Shown: positions 20,602-33,902, counted from the stretch's first letter. The stretch is 64,000 nt of DNA from Staphylococcus equorum (GCF_029531845.1 NZ_JAMBPV010000004.1:1-64000); one strand, 5' to 3'. Numbers and translations are program-made. Notes: generated from the sequence alone by a model not told the origin.

Positions 20602-23436
20602 ATGAAACAACCATCCATTGTAGTAAAAGGGGCGCGTGCCCATAATTTAAAAGATGTAGATATTGAAATACCAAAAGATAAACTCATCGTGATGACAGGG
20701 CTTTCTGGATCAGGAAAATCTTCACTTGCCTTCGATACAATATATGCTGAAGGGCAGCGCAGATATGTTGAGTCATTAAGTGCTTATGCAAGACAATTTT
20801 TAGGTCAAATGGATAAACCTGATGTTGATACGATTGAAGGATTATCACCTGCCATATCAATTGACCAAAAGACTACAAGTAAGAACCCAAGATCAACTGT
20901 AGCGACGGTAACTGAAATATACGATTATATACGCTTACTTTACGCACGTGTAGGTAAACCATACTGTCCCAATCACGGTATTGAAATAGAATCGCAAACT
21001 GTACAGCAAATGGTAGACCAAGTGATGCAACTTGAAGAACGTTCTAAAATCCAATTGTTGGCTCCTGTTGTTTCTCATAGAAAAGGTGCACAAGAAAAAC
21101 TCATAGACGACATTAGCAAAAAAGGTTATGTGCGTGTTCGTGTTGATGGCGAAATTATGGATGTAAACGAAGTACCAAATTTAGATAAAAATAAAAACCA
21201 TACGATTGAAGTAGTAATAGATCGCTTGGTAGTTAAAGAAGGTATTGAGGGACGTCTTGCTGATTCTATAGAAACTGCAATTAGACTTGCAGAAGGCACG
21301 TTAATCGTTGATATAATTGGTGGAGAAGAATTGAAATTCTCAGAAAATCATGCTTGTCCGATATGTGGTTTTTCAATTGGTGAATTAGAGCCACGTATGT
21401 TCAGCTTTAACAGTCCATTTGGCGCATGTCCAACATGTGATGGTTTAGGGTTGAAATTAAAAGTGGATGTAGACTTAGTGATACCTGATACAAACAAAAC
21501 TTTAAATGAAGACGCAATCGTAGCTTGGGGATCTTCAAGTTCTGATTTTTATCCAACATTATTAAATCGTGTTTGTGAAGTATATAAAATTAACATGGAT
21601 AAACCATTTAAAAAATTAACAGAGAGACAACAAGATATCATTTTAAACGGTTCTAAAGGCAAAGAAATTGAGTTCACATTCAAACAACGTAATGGCCAAA
21701 CACGTAAACGAACAATGGAATTTGAAGGTGTGCTTAATAATATTAATCGCCGTTACCATGATTCACCATCTGAACATGTAAGAGAGATGATGAGTAAATA
21801 TATGACTGAACTACCATGTGAAACCTGTAAGGGTAAACGTTTAAGTCGTGAAGCATTATCTGTATATGTTTCTGGTCAAAATATTGGCGAAGTTGTTGGA
21901 CATTCAATTAAAGATGCATTGCATATGTATGAACATATTGAATTGTCAGAACAAGATAGAAAAATTGCAGATCAAATATTAAAAGAAATCAACTCGCGAT
22001 TAGAGTTTTTATATAACGTTGGTTTAGAATATTTAACACTCAATCGTGCATCAGGATCGTTATCAGGCGGGGAAGCGCAACGAATTCGTCTTGCTACACA
22101 AATAGGTTCTAGACTTTCTGGTGTGCTCTACGTGTTAGATGAGCCTTCTATCGGGCTTCACCAACGAGATAATGACCGACTCATAAGCACATTAAAAGAA
22201 ATGCGTGACTTAGGCAACACTTTGATTGTCGTAGAGCATGATGAAGATACGATGCGTGCGGCTGATTATTTAGTTGATGTAGGCCCAGGTGCAGGTGAAC
22301 ACGGTGGTGAAATTGTCGCGAGTGGTACACCTAAACAAGTAATGAATCAGAAAAAATCATTAACGGGTCAATATTTAAGTGGTAAAAAACTTATAGAAGT
22401 ACCGGAAGAACGACGTGAAGTAACTGACCGGAAAGTAAGTGTTAAGGGTGCAAGAAGTAATAACCTCAAAGATATCGACGTAGATTTCCCATTATCAACA
22501 ATGACGGTTGTTACAGGTGTTTCGGGTTCAGGTAAGAGTACGTTAGTTAACGAAGTGCTGTATAAATCCTTAGCAAAACACATTAATAAATCAAAAGTAA
22601 AACCGGGTGATTGTGACGATATTCAAGGAATAGATCAACTTGAACGTATAATCGATATTGATCAATCACCAATTGGGCGTACACCGAGATCAAATCCAGC
22701 AACATATACAGGCGTGTTCGATAATATTAGAGATATCTTCGCACAAACAAACGAATCTAAAGTAAGAGGATATACTAAGGGCCGTTTTAGCTTTAATGTG
22801 AAAGGCGGTCGCTGTGAAGCTTGTAGAGGTGACGGTATTATAAAAATTGAAATGCATTTCTTGCCAGATGTATATGTACCGTGTGAAATTTGTGGTGGCT
22901 CTAGATATAATAGAGAAACACTAGAAGTCACATATAAGGGTAAAAACATTGCGGATATTTTAGCAATGACAGCTGAAGAAGCGACTAATTTCTTTGAAAA
23001 GGTACCTAAGATTCATCGTAAATTGAAAACATTAGTTGATGTTGGACTAGGATACGTCACACTAGGGCAACAAGCAACGACACTTTCTGGTGGGGAAGCA
23101 CAACGTGTTAAACTCGCTTCTGAATTGCATAAACGTTCTACAGGTCGTTCCATCTATATTCTTGATGAACCAACTACTGGTTTGCATGTTGATGATATTG
23201 GTCGATTATTAAAAGTACTCAATAAACTAGTAGAAAATGGTGATACCGTAGTTATTATTGAGCATAATTTAGATGTGATTAAGATGGCAGATCATATTAT
23301 TGACTTAGGCCCAGAAGGTGGCGACGGTGGGGGCACCCTTGTAGCTACAGGCACACCAGAGCAAATTGCAGAAGTAAAAGAAAGCTACACAGGACAATAT
23401 TTAAAACCTGTGCTAGAAAGAGATACAGTAAAATAA
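20602..23436 (+). CDS. uvrA: Excinuclease ABC subunit A
   Basis: DNA-damage sensor of nucleotide excision repair, with two ABC ATPase modules. The 944-residue product shows Walker [13 protein letters not shown] near residue 32 and [12 protein letters not shown] near 640, signature motifs SLSGGEAQR and TLSGGEAQR, and zinc fingers CPICGF...CPTCDG and CEACRGDG...CEICGG. I start at ATG 20602, served by GAAGGGTGA at the end of uvrB; an in-frame GTG at 20593 lies inside that site. Confidence 0.98.
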   Translation: MKQPSIVVKGARAHNLKDVDIEIPKDKLIVMTGLSGSGKSSLAFDTIYAEGQRRYVESLSAYARQFLGQMDKPDVDTIEGLSPAISIDQKTTSKNPRSTVATVTEIYDYIRLLYARVGKPYCPNHGIEIESQTVQQMVDQVMQLEERSKIQLLAPVVSHRKGAQEKLIDDISKKGYVRVRVDGEIMDVNEVPNLDKNKNHTIEVVIDRLVVKEGIEGRLADSIETAIRLAEGTLIVDIIGGEELKFSENHACPICGFSIGELEPRMFSFNSPFGACPTCDGLGLKLKVDVDLVIPDTNKTLNEDAIVAWGSSSSDFYPTLLNRVCEVYKINMDKPFKKLTERQQDIILNGSKGKEIEFTFKQRNGQTRKRTMEFEGVLNNINRRYHDSPSEHVREMMSKYMTELPCETCKGKRLSREALSVYVSGQNIGEVVGHSIKDALHMYEHIELSEQDRKIADQILKEINSRLEFLYNVGLEYLTLNRASGSLSGGEAQRIRLATQIGSRLSGVLYVLDEPSIGLHQRDNDRLISTLKEMRDLGNTLIVVEHDEDTMRAADYLVDVGPGAGEHGGEIVASGTPKQVMNQKKSLTGQYLSGKKLIEVPEERREVTDRKVSVKGARSNNLKDIDVDFPLSTMTVVTGVSGSGKSTLVNEVLYKSLAKHINKSKVKPGDCDDIQGIDQLERIIDIDQSPIGRTPRSNPATYTGVFDNIRDIFAQTNESKVRGYTKGRFSFNVKGGRCEACRGDGIIKIEMHFLPDVYVPCEICGGSRYNRETLEVTYKGKNIADILAMTAEEATNFFEKVPKIHRKLKTLVDVGLGYVTLGQQATTLSGGEAQRVKLASELHKRSTGRSIYILDEPTTGLHVDDIGRLLKVLNKLVENGDTVVIIEHNLDVIKMADHIIDLGPEGGDGGGTLVATGTPEQIAEVKESYTGQYLKPVLERDTVK

Positions 23437-23487
23437 TTGATATAATAATGTAACTTCATCAAAAACGAGTTATATAAAGTATGAATG

Positions 23488-23540
23488 GCTCTCTTCGAAG
23501 CAAACACTTAAATGTGAAAACTTTGAAGGGGGCATTTTTA
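23488..23540 (+). terminator. Terminator of uvrBA
   Basis: GCTCTCTTCGAAG (23488-23500) pairs with CTTTGAAGGGGGC (23521-23533) over 13 bp with three G-U pairs, then ATTTTTA. It works only on the plus strand. The remaining bases to hprK hold no visible gene. Confidence 0.82.
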
Positions 23541-23786
23541 TATTTTGAAGTAACAACTTCAAATAAAATGACCTGAATTGAATTGAATTAAATTAATTTA
23601 AATAAATAAAATGAAAATATAATCGGTCACTAGTGTGTGGTATCGTTTATAATTGATATAATGATAGATGTTAAAGATATGTATTGAATTATCGATCTTC
23701 TACACTTTTTGATATGGATTATCATTTCTTTTTGATATGATAATATCATATTGCAAATGTAAGAGAAATATTGATAGAGGTGAACT

Positions 23787-24722
23787 ATGTTAACTACAAA
23801 AAGTTTAGTAGACCGCTTTGAACTTGATCTCATTGTTGGAGAAGCAGGTTTAAACAAACAAATTAAAAATACAGATATTTCAAGACCAGGTTTGGAAATG
23901 GCAGGTTATTTTTCTCACTATGCTTCTGACCGTATTCAATTACTAGGTACGACTGAATTATCTTTTTATAACTTGTTACCAGATGAAGAACGCAAAGGAC
24001 GTATGAGAAAGCTATGTCGTCCAGACACACCAGCTATTATCGTGACGAGAGATTTAGAACCACCAGAGGAACTTATCGCTGCAGCTAAAGAACTCGACAC
24101 ACCTTTAATTGCTTCGACGATTGCGACTACACAGTTAATGAGTCGTTTAACTACGTTTTTAGAACATGAACTAGCTCGAACAACGTCGCTTCATGGGGTG
24201 CTTGTAGATGTTTATGGTGTAGGCGTACTGATTACTGGTGATTCTGGAATCGGTAAAAGTGAAACAGCTTTAGAATTAATAAAACGTGGCCATAGATTAG
24301 TAGCAGATGATAATGTGGAAATTAGAGAAATCAGTAAAGACGAATTAATTGGGAGAGCACCTAAATTAATAGAACATTTATTAGAAATTAGAGGCTTAGG
24401 TATCATTAATGTAATGACATTATTTGGTGCAGGTTCGATTTTAACTGAAAAACGTTTGCGTTTAAATATTCATTTAGAAAACTGGCATAAAGATAAATTA
24501 TATGATCGTGTCGGATTAAATGAAGAAAAATTACGTATCTTAGATACTGAAATCACGAAAAAAACAATTCCTGTACGACCAGGACGTAACGTAGCGGTTA
24601 TTATAGAAGTTGCAGCAATGAATTATCGTCTGAATATTATGGGTATCAATACGGCAGAAGAATTTAATGATCGCTTGAATGCGGAAATATTACGAAATGG
24701 TAGCAACAGTGAGGAGAAATAG
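23787..24722 (+). CDS. hprK: HPr kinase/phosphorylase
   Basis: Phosphorylates or dephosphorylates HPr at Ser46 and so sets carbon catabolite repression through CcpA. The 311-residue product has the N-terminal HprK domain (to about 130) and the kinase domain with P-loop [15 protein letters not shown] near residue 150, DDNVEI near 175, and the HprK signature [16 protein letters not shown] lies before the ATG. It opens the hprK-lgt cluster seen in many Firmicutes. Confidence 0.97.
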   Translation: MLTTKSLVDRFELDLIVGEAGLNKQIKNTDISRPGLEMAGYFSHYASDRIQLLGTTELSFYNLLPDEERKGRMRKLCRPDTPAIIVTRDLEPPEELIAAAKELDTPLIASTIATTQLMSRLTTFLEHELARTTSLHGVLVDVYGVGVLITGDSGIGKSETALELIKRGHRLVADDNVEIREISKDELIGRAPKLIEHLLEIRGLGIINVMTLFGAGSILTEKRLRLNIHLENWHKDKLYDRVGLNEEKLRILDTEITKKTIPVRPGRNVAVIIEVAAMNYRLNIMGINTAEEFNDRLNAEILRNGSNSEEK

Positions 24723-24725
24723 GAA

Positions 24726-25562
24726 ATGATGACATTAAATTATATCAATCCAATTGCGTTTGAGCTTGGGCCTATTTCGGTACGTTGGTATGGCATTATT
24801 ATCGCTGTTGGGATACTCTTGGGTTATTTTATTGCTCAAGAAGGTGTGAAACGTATTGGTTTTGATAAAGATACATTAGTTGATATCATTTTTTGGAGTG
24901 CAATATTTGGATTTATTATGGCGAGACTTTATTTTGTTATTTTCCAGTGGCCGTATTATATTCAAAACCCAATTGAAATTCCGATGATATGGCACGGTGG
25001 TATTGCAATACACGGTGGTTTAATAGGTGGTTTTGTCACAGGTATCATCATCTGTAAACAAAGAAATATTAACCCGTTTCAAATTGGTGATGTTATTGCA
25101 CCTAGTATGATTTTAGGACAAGGTATTGGCAGATGGGGTAACTTTATGAATCATGAAGCTCATGGTGGCCCTGTTTCAAGAACATCCTTAGAAAACTTAC
25201 ATATTCCAGATTTTATTATTAATAATATGTACATTAACGGAAAATACTACCAACCAACATTTTTATATGAATCTATCTGGGACATTTTAGGTTTTGTTAT
25301 ACTGATCTTGCTTAGAAAATATTTACGTATAGGCGATACTTTCTGCCTATATTTGATATGGTATTCAATCGGCAGATTTTTCGTAGAAGGTATGCGTACA
25401 GATAGCTTGATGTTAACAAGTGACATTCGAGTGGCACAGTTAATGTCTATTATACTGATTATAGTAGGAATTGTGATTATGATTATAAGAAGAGTGAAAT
25501 ACAACGCACCAAGATATAAAGATGTTGGACCGTTAACTTGGTCAAACCAAAAAGTGAAGTGA
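24726..25562 (+). CDS. lgt: Prolipoprotein diacylglyceryl transferase
   Basis: Membrane enzyme that attaches diacylglycerol to the lipobox cysteine of pre-lipoproteins. The 278-residue product has about seven membrane segments and the Lgt signature [18 protein letters not shown], plus [14 protein letters not shown] and the essential-arginine region [15 protein letters not shown] within the last codons of hprK serves its ATG (3 bp after the stop codon), indicating coupling. Confidence 0.96.
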   Translation: MMTLNYINPIAFELGPISVRWYGIIIAVGILLGYFIAQEGVKRIGFDKDTLVDIIFWSAIFGFIMARLYFVIFQWPYYIQNPIEIPMIWHGGIAIHGGLIGGFVTGIIICKQRNINPFQIGDVIAPSMILGQGIGRWGNFMNHEAHGGPVSRTSLENLHIPDFIINNMYINGKYYQPTFLYESIWDILGFVILILLRKYLRIGDTFCLYLIWYSIGRFFVEGMRTDSLMLTSDIRVAQLMSIILIIVGIVIMIIRRVKYNAPRYKDVGPLTWSNQKVK

Positions 25563-25571
25563 TAAAATATC

Positions 25572-26048
25572 ATGCGTAATTTGAAAAAAGTGAAAGTTAA
25601 AGGTAATAATCCACTTTGGCATATGTATCGTTATGTTAGATATTTTAAAATATTTAAACAAACGATAATTATTGAAATTTGTAGGTACTTACCTCATGTG
25701 AAATTGAAACATTGGGTGTATCGCAATTTATTGAAAATGAATATTGGTGAAAACACAGCATTTGCTTTTAAAGTGGTCCCGGATTTATTATATCCAGAGT
25801 ATATTTCCATTGGAAGAAATTGTGTGATTGGTTATAATACTACGATTTTGACACATGAATTTCTCGTTGACGAGTTCCGAACGGGATGTGTCCAAATTGG
25901 TGATAATACTTTAATTGGTGCGAATGTTACAATATTACCAGGTGTAAGCATAGGTGCAAATGTTAAAGTCGGAGCGGGTACTGTTATTTCAAAAGATATA
26001 CCTGATTCGACATTAGCATATGGAAATCCCATGCAAATAAGAACTTAA
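25572..26048 (+). CDS. Hexapeptide-repeat acyltransferase
   Basis: The 158-residue product has a basic N-terminus and from about residue 60 left-handed beta-helix repeats ([42 protein letters not shown]). It ends with the typical [14 protein letters not shown] tail of the WbbJ/LacA-type O-acetyltransferases. The acceptor is unknown. It lies 9 bp after lgt and before the TPR gene, an arrangement I believe is conserved in staphylococci. Confidence 0.82.
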   Translation: MRNLKKVKVKGNNPLWHMYRYVRYFKIFKQTIIIEICRYLPHVKLKHWVYRNLLKMNIGENTAFAFKVVPDLLYPEYISIGRNCVIGYNTTILTHEFLVDEFRTGCVQIGDNTLIGANVTILPGVSIGANVKVGAGTVISKDIPDSTLAYGNPMQIRT

Positions 26049-26072
26049 TGAATATTTAGGAGGTGATTATGG

Positions 26073-27509
26073 ATGGCGCATAACGGCAAAGTAATACCAA
26101 TGAAATTAGATAGTCAATTTTATAAAAAATTGGGAGACCAAAAATTTCTGCACCAAGATTATAAAAAGGCAGCAGAATATTATGGCAAAGTGCTGGATAT
26201 GTCACCTCAAGATTTTGATGTAAAAGTAAAATACGCGGAATGTCTTGTGAATATTGGACTAAGTAGTAAAGCAGAGCACCTGTTTTATGAAAGTATTGCG
26301 CAACAAGAGTTAGTAGAAGAAAGTTATTTTCAGCTTAGTCAATTAAACATTACATTAAACGAAGCAAATAAAGCATTTTTATTTGGTATAAATTATGTCA
26401 CGATATCTAACGATGAAGATTATAAAGAAGAACTTGAAGAGATGTTTGAGGTTGCTTATCATTCAGCTGAAAAAATTGAGATAGAAAGCCAACTGTTTGC
26501 GGTACAACTTATTTTCCAATACTTATTTTCTCAGGGACGATTACCCGAAGCACGTACATTTATCTTAAATCAAAACGATGAAATTCAAGAACATCGCGTG
26601 GTGCGTAATTTACTTGCGATGTGTTATTTATATATGAATGAATATGATATTGCTAAAGAAATGTTTGAACGATTGCTTAGTGAAGATAATACGGATGTAC
26701 ATGCATTATGTCATTATACTTTATTACTTTATAACACAAACGATAAAGAAAAATACCAACGCTATTTAAAAATTTTAAGTAAAGTTATGCCGATGAATGA
26801 TGATGAGTCATTTAAGCTAGGCATCGTTTTATGTTACTTGAAACAATATGAAGCTTCGCAAAAAATATTACAACCACTTTATAGAAAAGGAAAATTCCTT
26901 TCCATCCAAATGTATAATGCATTAAGTTATAATAGTTACTATTTAAATAATATTGATGAAAGTAAATATTTTTGGTCGAAGTTGCAAGAAATGACTAAAG
27001 TAGATGTAGGTTATGCACCTTGGGTTATTGCTGAGAGTAAAATGTATTTTGACGAACAAGTATTGCCATTGTTACTCCATGACGATAGTCACCATAGGCT
27101 ATATGGCATCTTTTTATTAAATCAGTTAAAAGGACGAGAAGTGCTTTTAACACAAGAGATTTGGACAGTGTTAGAATCTATGGAGGATTACGAAAAGCTA
27201 TATCTTACGTATATTATTCAAGATTTAAAGTTAAATAAATTAGATTTCATTCATAGAGGCTTATTGATGTTATATGGTGTGAAATCATTGAAAAATAATG
27301 AAGAATTATTTATTGTATGGATTGATCAAGCAGAAGCAATTATATCTGAAAAGGTAGATTTAACAAATGTAAATGAATATATTGCAGCATTTGTGTATAT
27401 GTATTATCGTAATGCTGATAGTAAAATAACAAAGCAACAAGTAATCGAATGGTTTGATATATCTTCGTATCGTTTAAATAAAACGATAGATTATTTAGTG
27501 AGCATATAA
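26073..27509 (+). CDS. Tetratricopeptide-repeat protein
   Basis: The 478-residue product is soluble and mostly helical, with a clear TPR near residues 12-45 (FYKKLGDQKFLHQDYKKAAEYY) and further degenerate repeats. No catalytic motif is seen, so it is probably a scaffold. The strong site AGGAGGTGA (26058-26066) also faces an ATG at 26069, but that frame closes after four codons; ATG 26073 is the real start. trxB follows after about 65 bp. Confidence 0.82.
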   Translation: MAHNGKVIPMKLDSQFYKKLGDQKFLHQDYKKAAEYYGKVLDMSPQDFDVKVKYAECLVNIGLSSKAEHLFYESIAQQELVEESYFQLSQLNITLNEANKAFLFGINYVTISNDEDYKEELEEMFEVAYHSAEKIEIESQLFAVQLIFQYLFSQGRLPEARTFILNQNDEIQEHRVVRNLLAMCYLYMNEYDIAKEMFERLLSEDNTDVHALCHYTLLLYNTNDKEKYQRYLKILSKVMPMNDDESFKLGIVLCYLKQYEASQKILQPLYRKGKFLSIQMYNALSYNSYYLNNIDESKYFWSKLQEMTKVDVGYAPWVIAESKMYFDEQVLPLLLHDDSHHRLYGIFLLNQLKGREVLLTQEIWTVLESMEDYEKLYLTYIIQDLKLNKLDFIHRGLLMLYGVKSLKNNEELFIVWIDQAEAIISEKVDLTNVNEYIAAFVYMYYRNADSKITKQQVIEWFDISSYRLNKTIDYLVSI

Positions 27510-27574
27510 GTTTGAAAAATGCAAGAAATCATATATACTGCGCATAATGAATTATTAAACAGGAGGCAATTTAA

Positions 27575-28519
<945 letters not shown>

Positions 28520-28582
28520 ATAAATTGTATTATTGATGAAAAAAATTATGAACTAGAAAAGATCATAGAAAAATTCAGTCAT

Positions 28583-28637
28583 AGCTAGAATGTCATACTT
28601 ACGATTTATAAGTAAGTTATAACATTCTAGCTTTTTT
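28583..28637 (+). terminator. Terminator of trxB
   Basis: Long interrupted stem: AGCTAGAATGT (28583-28593) with ACATTCTAGCT (28622-28632), an inner ACTTAC/GTAAGT helix, then TTTTTT. The next 200 bp before rapZ contain no visible gene. Confidence 0.9.
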
Positions 28638-28845
28638 ACATCATGAAACAGCTATAGAGTTATAATCTTGGTAGATAAAACTACTACCTTAGTCGTTTTT
28701 CATGTAAAATATAATGTGATAATATTAAAGCGTTAGACTAATATTGAGAAAAATGAAATATATTGTATAAATGCTAATATAAATAAGCTATTAACAGGGT
28801 AGAACTAATTTTGCGATTAAAATAATCAATGGATGGTGTAAAGAG

Positions 28846-29772
28846 ATGCAGCGAGAAGAAAAAGAAAGAGTAAAGAGTGAATTGTTGGTTGTGACTGGTT
28901 TGTCAGGCGCTGGAAAATCTGTGGTCATTCAGAGTTTAGAAGACATTGGATATTTCTGTGTAGATAATTTACCGCCGATTCTTTTACCAAAATTTGTAGA
29001 ATTGATGGGGCAAGGAAATCCTTCTTTACAAAAAGTAGCGATCGCCATTGATTTAAGAGGTAAGGAACTATTTAAGTCTTTAATTAAAGAAATGGATCAG
29101 ATTAAGAGTAACTCAGAAGTTATTGTTGATTTAATGTTCTTGGAAGCTTCAAATGAAAAATTAATCTCTCGTTATAAAGAAACACGTCGAGCACATCCTT
29201 TAAATGAAAAAGGTCAGCGTTCATTGATTGAATCTATTGAAGAAGAACGTGAATTGTTGGCTGAAATTCAGAGTTTAGCGAATTATACGATTGATACATC
29301 GCAAATGACACCGAAAGAATTACGCAAACGCATGGGAGATTATTTTAATCAAAGTAACTACCAAACATTTAATATTAATGTAATTAGCTTCGGTTTTAAA
29401 CATGGAATACAAATAGATGCGGATCTTGTATTTGATGTGAGATTTTTACCTAACCCGCATTATGTTGATGAGTTGAGACCATTAACTGGTGAAGATGAAG
29501 CAGTATATAAATATGTAATGAAATGGAAAGAAACAAATATTTTTTATGAAAAATTAATGGATTTACTGAAATTTATGGTACCAGGTTATAAAAAAGAAGG
29601 GAAATCTCAACTTGTTATTGCAATAGGTTGTACTGGTGGCCAACATCGTTCTGTCGCACTAGCCAAACGTATCGGAGCAGAACTCAGGGAGAGTTTTGAC
29701 TATAATGTGTATGTGCAACATAGAGATGCACATGTCGAAAGTGGCGTGAAACAAAAAAATGAAAAGAATTAA
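28846..29772 (+). CDS. rapZ: RNase adapter / nucleotide-binding protein RapZ (YvcJ)
   Basis: The 308-residue product has a P-loop [14 protein letters not shown] near residue 18 and the C-terminal RapZ signature [13 protein letters not shown] near residue 270. In enteric bacteria RapZ guides RNase E to the GlmZ RNA; in Firmicutes YvcJ binds GTP and affects competence, and its target is less clear. GGATGGTG lies eight bases before the ATG. yvcK starts 14 bp inside its end. Confidence 0.92.
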   Translation: MQREEKERVKSELLVVTGLSGAGKSVVIQSLEDIGYFCVDNLPPILLPKFVELMGQGNPSLQKVAIAIDLRGKELFKSLIKEMDQIKSNSEVIVDLMFLEASNEKLISRYKETRRAHPLNEKGQRSLIESIEEERELLAEIQSLANYTIDTSQMTPKELRKRMGDYFNQSNYQTFNINVISFGFKHGIQIDADLVFDVRFLPNPHYVDELRPLTGEDEAVYKYVMKWKETNIFYEKLMDLLKFMVPGYKKEGKSQLVIAIGCTGGQHRSVALAKRIGAELRESFDYNVYVQHRDAHVESGVKQKNEKN

Positions 29773-30757
29773 ACTTGTACTTATAGGTGGAGGTACGGGT
29801 TTATCCGTTTTAGCACGTGGTTTAAAGGGTTATCCGATAGATATTACAACGATTGTCACAGTAGCCGATGATGGTGGTAGTACGGGTAAAATACGAAGCG
29901 AAATGGATATACCTGCTCCAGGAGATGTACGAAACGTTATTTCGGCATTAAGTGAAACAGAATCAACAATAGAGCAATTGTTTCAATATCGTTTTAAAGA
30001 AAACCAAGTCGAAGGTCATTCTTTAGGTAATTTACTCATTGCTGCTTTAACCAACATCAATGACGATTTCGGACATGCTGTGAAAGAACTTAGTAAAATT
30101 TTAAATATTAGAGGTCGTGTTATTCCTTCTACCAATGCGAGTGTTCGTTTGAATGCAGTAATGGAAGATGGAGAAATCGTATGTGGTGAATCTAATATTC
30201 CGAAAAAGAATAAAAAGATTAAACGCGTATTTTTAGAACCAGAAGATGTTGAGCCGATGGAAGAAGCTGTTGAAGCAATTGAAGAAGCAGATTTAATCGT
30301 ATTAGGTCCTGGCTCACTTTATACGAGTGTGATTTCTAATTTATGCGTGAAAGGTATTACTACCGCACTGCTAGGTGGAGACGTCCCTAAACTATATGTT
30401 TCAAATGTGATGACACAACCAGGTGAAACAAATAGTTACTCTGCAATCGATCATGTGAACGCTATACATGATCATGTTGGTCAGAACTTTATCAATTACT
30501 CTATCTGTAGCACGCAATCATTTACTGAAGATGTTCTAAAGCGCTATAGGGAAGATGGGGCATCACCAGTGAAATGTAATATGAATCATATGGAACAACA
30601 AAATATTAAAGTGTTTACACACCCTAATTTAGTAGAAGTTTCTGAAGAATATTATGTACGTCATAATACTGAAGTGTTATCTAAAATGATTTATGAAATA
30701 GCTATGAGAGAAACTGACACGATTGAATTTACGCGTAATAAAGAAAATGATGAATAA
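29759..30757 (+). CDS. yvcK: Gluconeogenesis factor YvcK/GlmR family
   Basis: The 332-residue product shows the CofD-like N-terminal motif [25 protein letters not shown] near residue 40 and [10 protein letters not shown] near 180. YvcK/GlmR binds UDP-GlcNAc and directs carbon to cell-wall precursors during gluconeogenic growth. It overlaps rapZ by 14 bp and is followed by whiA, the standard Firmicute three-gene cluster. Confidence 0.92.
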   Translation: MKRIKLVLIGGGTGLSVLARGLKGYPIDITTIVTVADDGGSTGKIRSEMDIPAPGDVRNVISALSETESTIEQLFQYRFKENQVEGHSLGNLLIAALTNINDDFGHAVKELSKILNIRGRVIPSTNASVRLNAVMEDGEIVCGESNIPKKNKKIKRVFLEPEDVEPMEEAVEAIEEADLIVLGPGSLYTSVISNLCVKGITTALLGGDVPKLYVSNVMTQPGETNSYSAIDHVNAIHDHVGQNFINYSICSTQSFTEDVLKRYREDGASPVKCNMNHMEQQNIKVFTHPNLVEVSEEYYVRHNTEVLSKMIYEIAMRETDTIEFTRNKENDE

Positions 30758-30801
30758 TAACTAAGTGATATCATTTAGTTAAAGAAGGGACTGATTAATC
30801 T

Positions 30802-31749
30802 ATGAGCTTTGCATCCGAGATGAAGAATGAACTAACTAGAATAGAAGTAGATGAAGAGAATGCAAAAGCAGAGCTCAGTGCGCTTATTCGCATGAATGGT
30901 GCACTCAGTCTTTCCAACCAACAATTTGTTATTAACGTACAAACTGAAAATGCTACTACGGCGAGACGTATATATTCGTTAATTAAAAAAGTGTTTAATG
31001 TTGAAGTGGAACTACTTGTGAGAAAGAAAATGAAATTAAAAAAGAACAATATCTATATCTGTCGCATTAAAGTACGTGCAAAAGAAATATTGGATGAATT
31101 AGGGATTTTAAAAAGTGGTGTCTTTACGCACGAAATTGATGAAGCATTGATTCATGATGATGAAATGAGAAGAAGTTATTTACGTGGAGCATTTCTAGCT
31201 GGTGGTTCAGTAAATAATCCAGAAACATCATCTTACCATCTAGAAATATTTTCGTTATATGAAGACCATTCTGAAGGTATAACACAGTTGATGAATAAAT
31301 ATGAATTGAACGCAAAGCATCTCGAACGAAAAAAAGGTAGCATTGCTTATTTAAAAGAAGCGGAAAAAATTTCTGATTTCTTAAGTTTAATCGGTGGATA
31401 TCAAGCACTTTTAAAATTTGAGGATGTCCGCATTGTGCGTGATATGAGAAACTCTGTTAATAGATTGGTGAATTGTGAAACTGCTAATTTAAATAAAACG
31501 GTGAGTGCCGCTATGAAACATGTAGAAAGCATTCATTTAATTGACCAAGAAATTGGTCTAGATAACTTGCCTGAAAGATTACGTGAAATTGCAAGGCTAA
31601 GAGTAGAACATCAGGAAGTTTCACTTAAAGAATTAGGTGAAATGATGACTTCTGGAAATATATCTAAATCTGGTGTGAATCATCGATTGAGAAAGTTGAA
31701 TGAAATGGCAGATAAATTGAGAAGTGGCGAACCGATAGAACTGAAGTAA
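30802..31749 (+). CDS. whiA: WhiA sporulation/cell-division regulator homolog
   Basis: The 315-residue product has a degenerate LAGLIDADG-endonuclease-like N-terminal part ([16 protein letters not shown] near residue 115) and a C-terminal helix-turn-helix ([18 protein letters not shown] near 275). In non-sporulating Firmicutes WhiA influences division and chromosome segregation; its targets here are unknown. GAAGGGACTGA precedes the ATG. Confidence 0.94.
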   Translation: MSFASEMKNELTRIEVDEENAKAELSALIRMNGALSLSNQQFVINVQTENATTARRIYSLIKKVFNVEVELLVRKKMKLKKNNIYICRIKVRAKEILDELGILKSGVFTHEIDEALIHDDEMRRSYLRGAFLAGGSVNNPETSSYHLEIFSLYEDHSEGITQLMNKYELNAKHLERKKGSIAYLKEAEKISDFLSLIGGYQALLKFEDVRIVRDMRNSVNRLVNCETANLNKTVSAAMKHVESIHLIDQEIGLDNLPERLREIARLRVEHQEVSLKELGEMMTSGNISKSGVNHRLRKLNEMADKLRSGEPIELK

Positions 31750-31891
31750 TGTGTTTTACAGTTTTGAATTTACCTTTGACCTTTCAATACTGGCTTTGAG
31801 GAATTTTAAGCGCATTATTAAAAATAAATCTAGTCATACGTGAATTAGTTATGCTAGAATTACTATAAAATAATTGTATAATTTAATCATT

Positions 31892-31920
31892 GACGCCTCC
31901 ATAAAGAGGTGTCTTTTTTA
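31892..31920 (+). terminator. Terminator of the rapZ-yvcK-whiA operon
   Basis: GACGCCTC (31892-31899) pairs with GAGGTGTC (31906-31913), then TTTTTT. Confidence 0.85.
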
Positions 31921-32003
31921 TATAATAAATATAATTTATGAGGCGTAATAGTAATAGAACAATGATTAAGCCCTATTGTTGCTTGAGTCGAAGGAGTGAG
32001 TTA

Positions 32004-32849
32004 ATGTCAAAACTGTTTAATAAGTATTCTAAAAATATTATGCTTTGTATAATTGGTACGTTTATTAATGCAATAGGTGTCAATTGTTTTTTACTTGGAT
32101 CTAACTTAGGAGATGGGGGCACTGTCGGCATCTCTCTAGCCCTATTATATTCATTTGGATTGTCTCCTGCTTGGACATCATTAATTATCAATACGCTCGT
32201 AGTTTTTATTGGTTGGAAATTTTTGAGTAAAACAACTGCAGTATATACAGTTATAGCAAATACGTCACTTTCACTGTTTTTACATTTAACTGAAAATATA
32301 AATCTTGGTGTGGACAATTTTGTGATTAATGCAGTGTTTGGTGGCGCTATTATTGGGATTGGCGGAGGTTTGGTCATTGCTACAGGTAGTACACTTGGAG
32401 GCACCTCAGTCATAGCTAAGATTATTAATAAATATTCAGAAATCAAAACATCTCAAGGTATCTTTGTATTGGATGCACTCGTCGTTCTATCTTTTTTGAT
32501 GGTACTTCCATTACAAAATGTGTTATTTACAATCATTATGCTATTTGTAACCGAAAGAGCGACATCGTTTATCATAGAAGGGTTTAATCCTAAAAAAGCA
32601 GTTACTGTTATATCAAGTAAAAGTGAAACAATTAGCGATAAAATTAATGCTTTTACAGGTAGAGGTTCTACGATATTAACTGGTAAGGGCGGCTATGCTA
32701 AAAGTGAGACACGTATGCTTTACGTCGTAGTGCCACAATCTCAAGTAACGAGAGTTAAAAAGCTTGTTAACGAAGAAGATGAAAAGGCCTTTTTAGTAAT
32801 CCATGATGTGAGAGATGTCTTAGGTAGTAGTTTTATAAATGTAAAATAA
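32004..32849 (+). CDS. YitT-family membrane protein (DUF161 + DUF2179)
   Basis: The 281-residue product has five or six hydrophobic segments (about residues 10-195, with the family motifs GSNLGDGGTVGISL and ATGSTLGGTSVIAK) and a cytoplasmic DUF2179 domain (from about 205, FTGRGSTILTGKGGYAKSETRMLYVVV). Family function is not established. I chose ATG 32004 because GAAGGAGTGAG sits just before it; an upstream in-frame ATG at 31938 has no ribosome binding site and would add a polar stretch. Confidence 0.85.
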   Translation: MSKLFNKYSKNIMLCIIGTFINAIGVNCFLLGSNLGDGGTVGISLALLYSFGLSPAWTSLIINTLVVFIGWKFLSKTTAVYTVIANTSLSLFLHLTENINLGVDNFVINAVFGGAIIGIGGGLVIATGSTLGGTSVIAKIINKYSEIKTSQGIFVLDALVVLSFLMVLPLQNVLFTIIMLFVTERATSFIIEGFNPKKAVTVISSKSETISDKINAFTGRGSTILTGKGGYAKSETRMLYVVVPQSQVTRVKKLVNEEDEKAFLVIHDVRDVLGSSFINVK

Positions 32850-32999
32850 AGTTATAAAAGCCTTGTGTTAAAAATGAAAAGCAATTGTCTTGCATAGATA
32901 TTTAGCATATTATAAACTGCAAAGATTACTAGATATATTGAAAACGGGTATATGGTACACGTATTGAATGGAAGGGATATTTTTAAATATTAAAAACAA

Positions 33000-33042
33000 A
33001 ACCCGATATCATAGATGTGTTAGTAACCTATGACATCGGGTG
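33000..33042 (-). terminator. Terminator of tRNA-Arg (minus strand)
   Basis: On the minus strand CCCGATGTCATAG pairs with CTATGATATCGGG (one G-U), followed by TTTTGTTTTTA. Confidence 0.8.
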
Positions 33043-33065
33043 ATGTTAAGAAAATTTTATGTAAG

Positions 33066-33137
33066 TCCCCTCGAAGGGAATCGAACCCCCATTTTAAGAA
33101 CCGGAATCTTACGTGTTATCCATTACACTACGAGGGG
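33066..33137 (-). tRNA. tRNA-Arg(CCG)
   Basis: Read on the minus strand the 72 bases fold as a tRNA: acceptor CCCCTCG with CGAGGGG, D-arm GTGTAATGGATAACAC, anticodon arm TAAGA-TTCCGGT-TCTTA with anticodon CCG, T-arm GGGGGTTCGATTCCC, discriminator A. The 3' CCA is not encoded. It lies between the YitT gene and clpP with its own terminator. Confidence 0.96.
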
Positions 33138-33225
33138 TTAAAAAACAAGCTAATACAAGTGTACAAATCTTAGAAGTAACGGTCAATAAGAATAATATAA
33201 GTTTCGTGAAATTTCGAGCTTAATT

Positions 33226-33255
33226 TTTGACCATATTTGACTTTTGAGTTAAAAT
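33226..33255 (+). promoter_or_regulatory. CtsR operator over the clpP promoter
   Basis: TTTGACCATATTTGACT (33226-33242) matches the CtsR heptad repeat (complement of RGTCAAANANRGTCAAA) at every position. It covers the -35 element TTGACC (33227-33232), which lies 17 bp from TAAAAT (33250-33255). Class III heat-shock control of clpP follows directly. Confidence 0.92.
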
Positions 33256-33289
33256 AAATTTATCAATTAGAAATGAGGAGGCAATATTA

Positions 33290-33874
33290 ATGAATTTAAT
33301 ACCTACAGTAATTGAAACAACAAACCGTGGGGAACGTGCATATGACATTTACTCACGTTTATTAAAAGACCGTATTATTATGTTAGGTTCACAAATCGAT
33401 GATAATGTAGCAAACTCTATTGTTTCACAATTATTATTCCTACAAGCACAAGATGCTGAAAAAGATATTTATCTTTATATCAATTCACCAGGTGGAAGCG
33501 TGACAGCTGGATTTGCAATTTATGACACAATCCAACACATTAAACCAGATGTACAAACAATCTGTATTGGTATGGCTGCCTCAATGGGTTCATTCCTACT
33601 TGCAGCAGGGGCAAAAGGTAAACGTTTTGCTTTACCAAACGCTGAAGTAATGATTCACCAACCACTTGGTGGTGCGCAAGGTCAAGCAACTGAAATTGAA
33701 ATTGCTGCGAATCATATTCTTAAAACACGTGCCAAATTAAACCAAATTTTAGCAGACCGTACTGGTCAGTCTATTGAAAAAATTGAAAAAGATACTGATC
33801 GTGATAATTTCTTATCAGCTGAAGAAGCTAAAGAATACGGTCTAGTTGACCAAGTTATGGTACCTGAAGCATAA
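33290..33874 (+). CDS. clpP: ATP-dependent Clp protease proteolytic subunit
   Basis: Serine protease subunit that forms a double heptamer and works with ClpX or ClpC. The 194-residue product has the catalytic serine in [14 protein letters not shown] (near residue 98), histidine in MIHQPLGG (near 123), and the downstream aspartate in TDRDNF (near 172). GAGGAGGCAA lies before the ATG. A CtsR site covers its promoter, so stress that inactivates CtsR should raise expression. Confidence 0.98.
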   Translation: MNLIPTVIETTNRGERAYDIYSRLLKDRIIMLGSQIDDNVANSIVSQLLFLQAQDAEKDIYLYINSPGGSVTAGFAIYDTIQHIKPDVQTICIGMAASMGSFLLAAGAKGKRFALPNAEVMIHQPLGGAQGQATEIEIAANHILKTRAKLNQILADRTGQSIEKIEKDTDRDNFLSAEEAKEYGLVDQVMVPEA

Positions 33875-33902
33875 CGCTAAAATTAATATAAAAGTTTAAT
33901 AA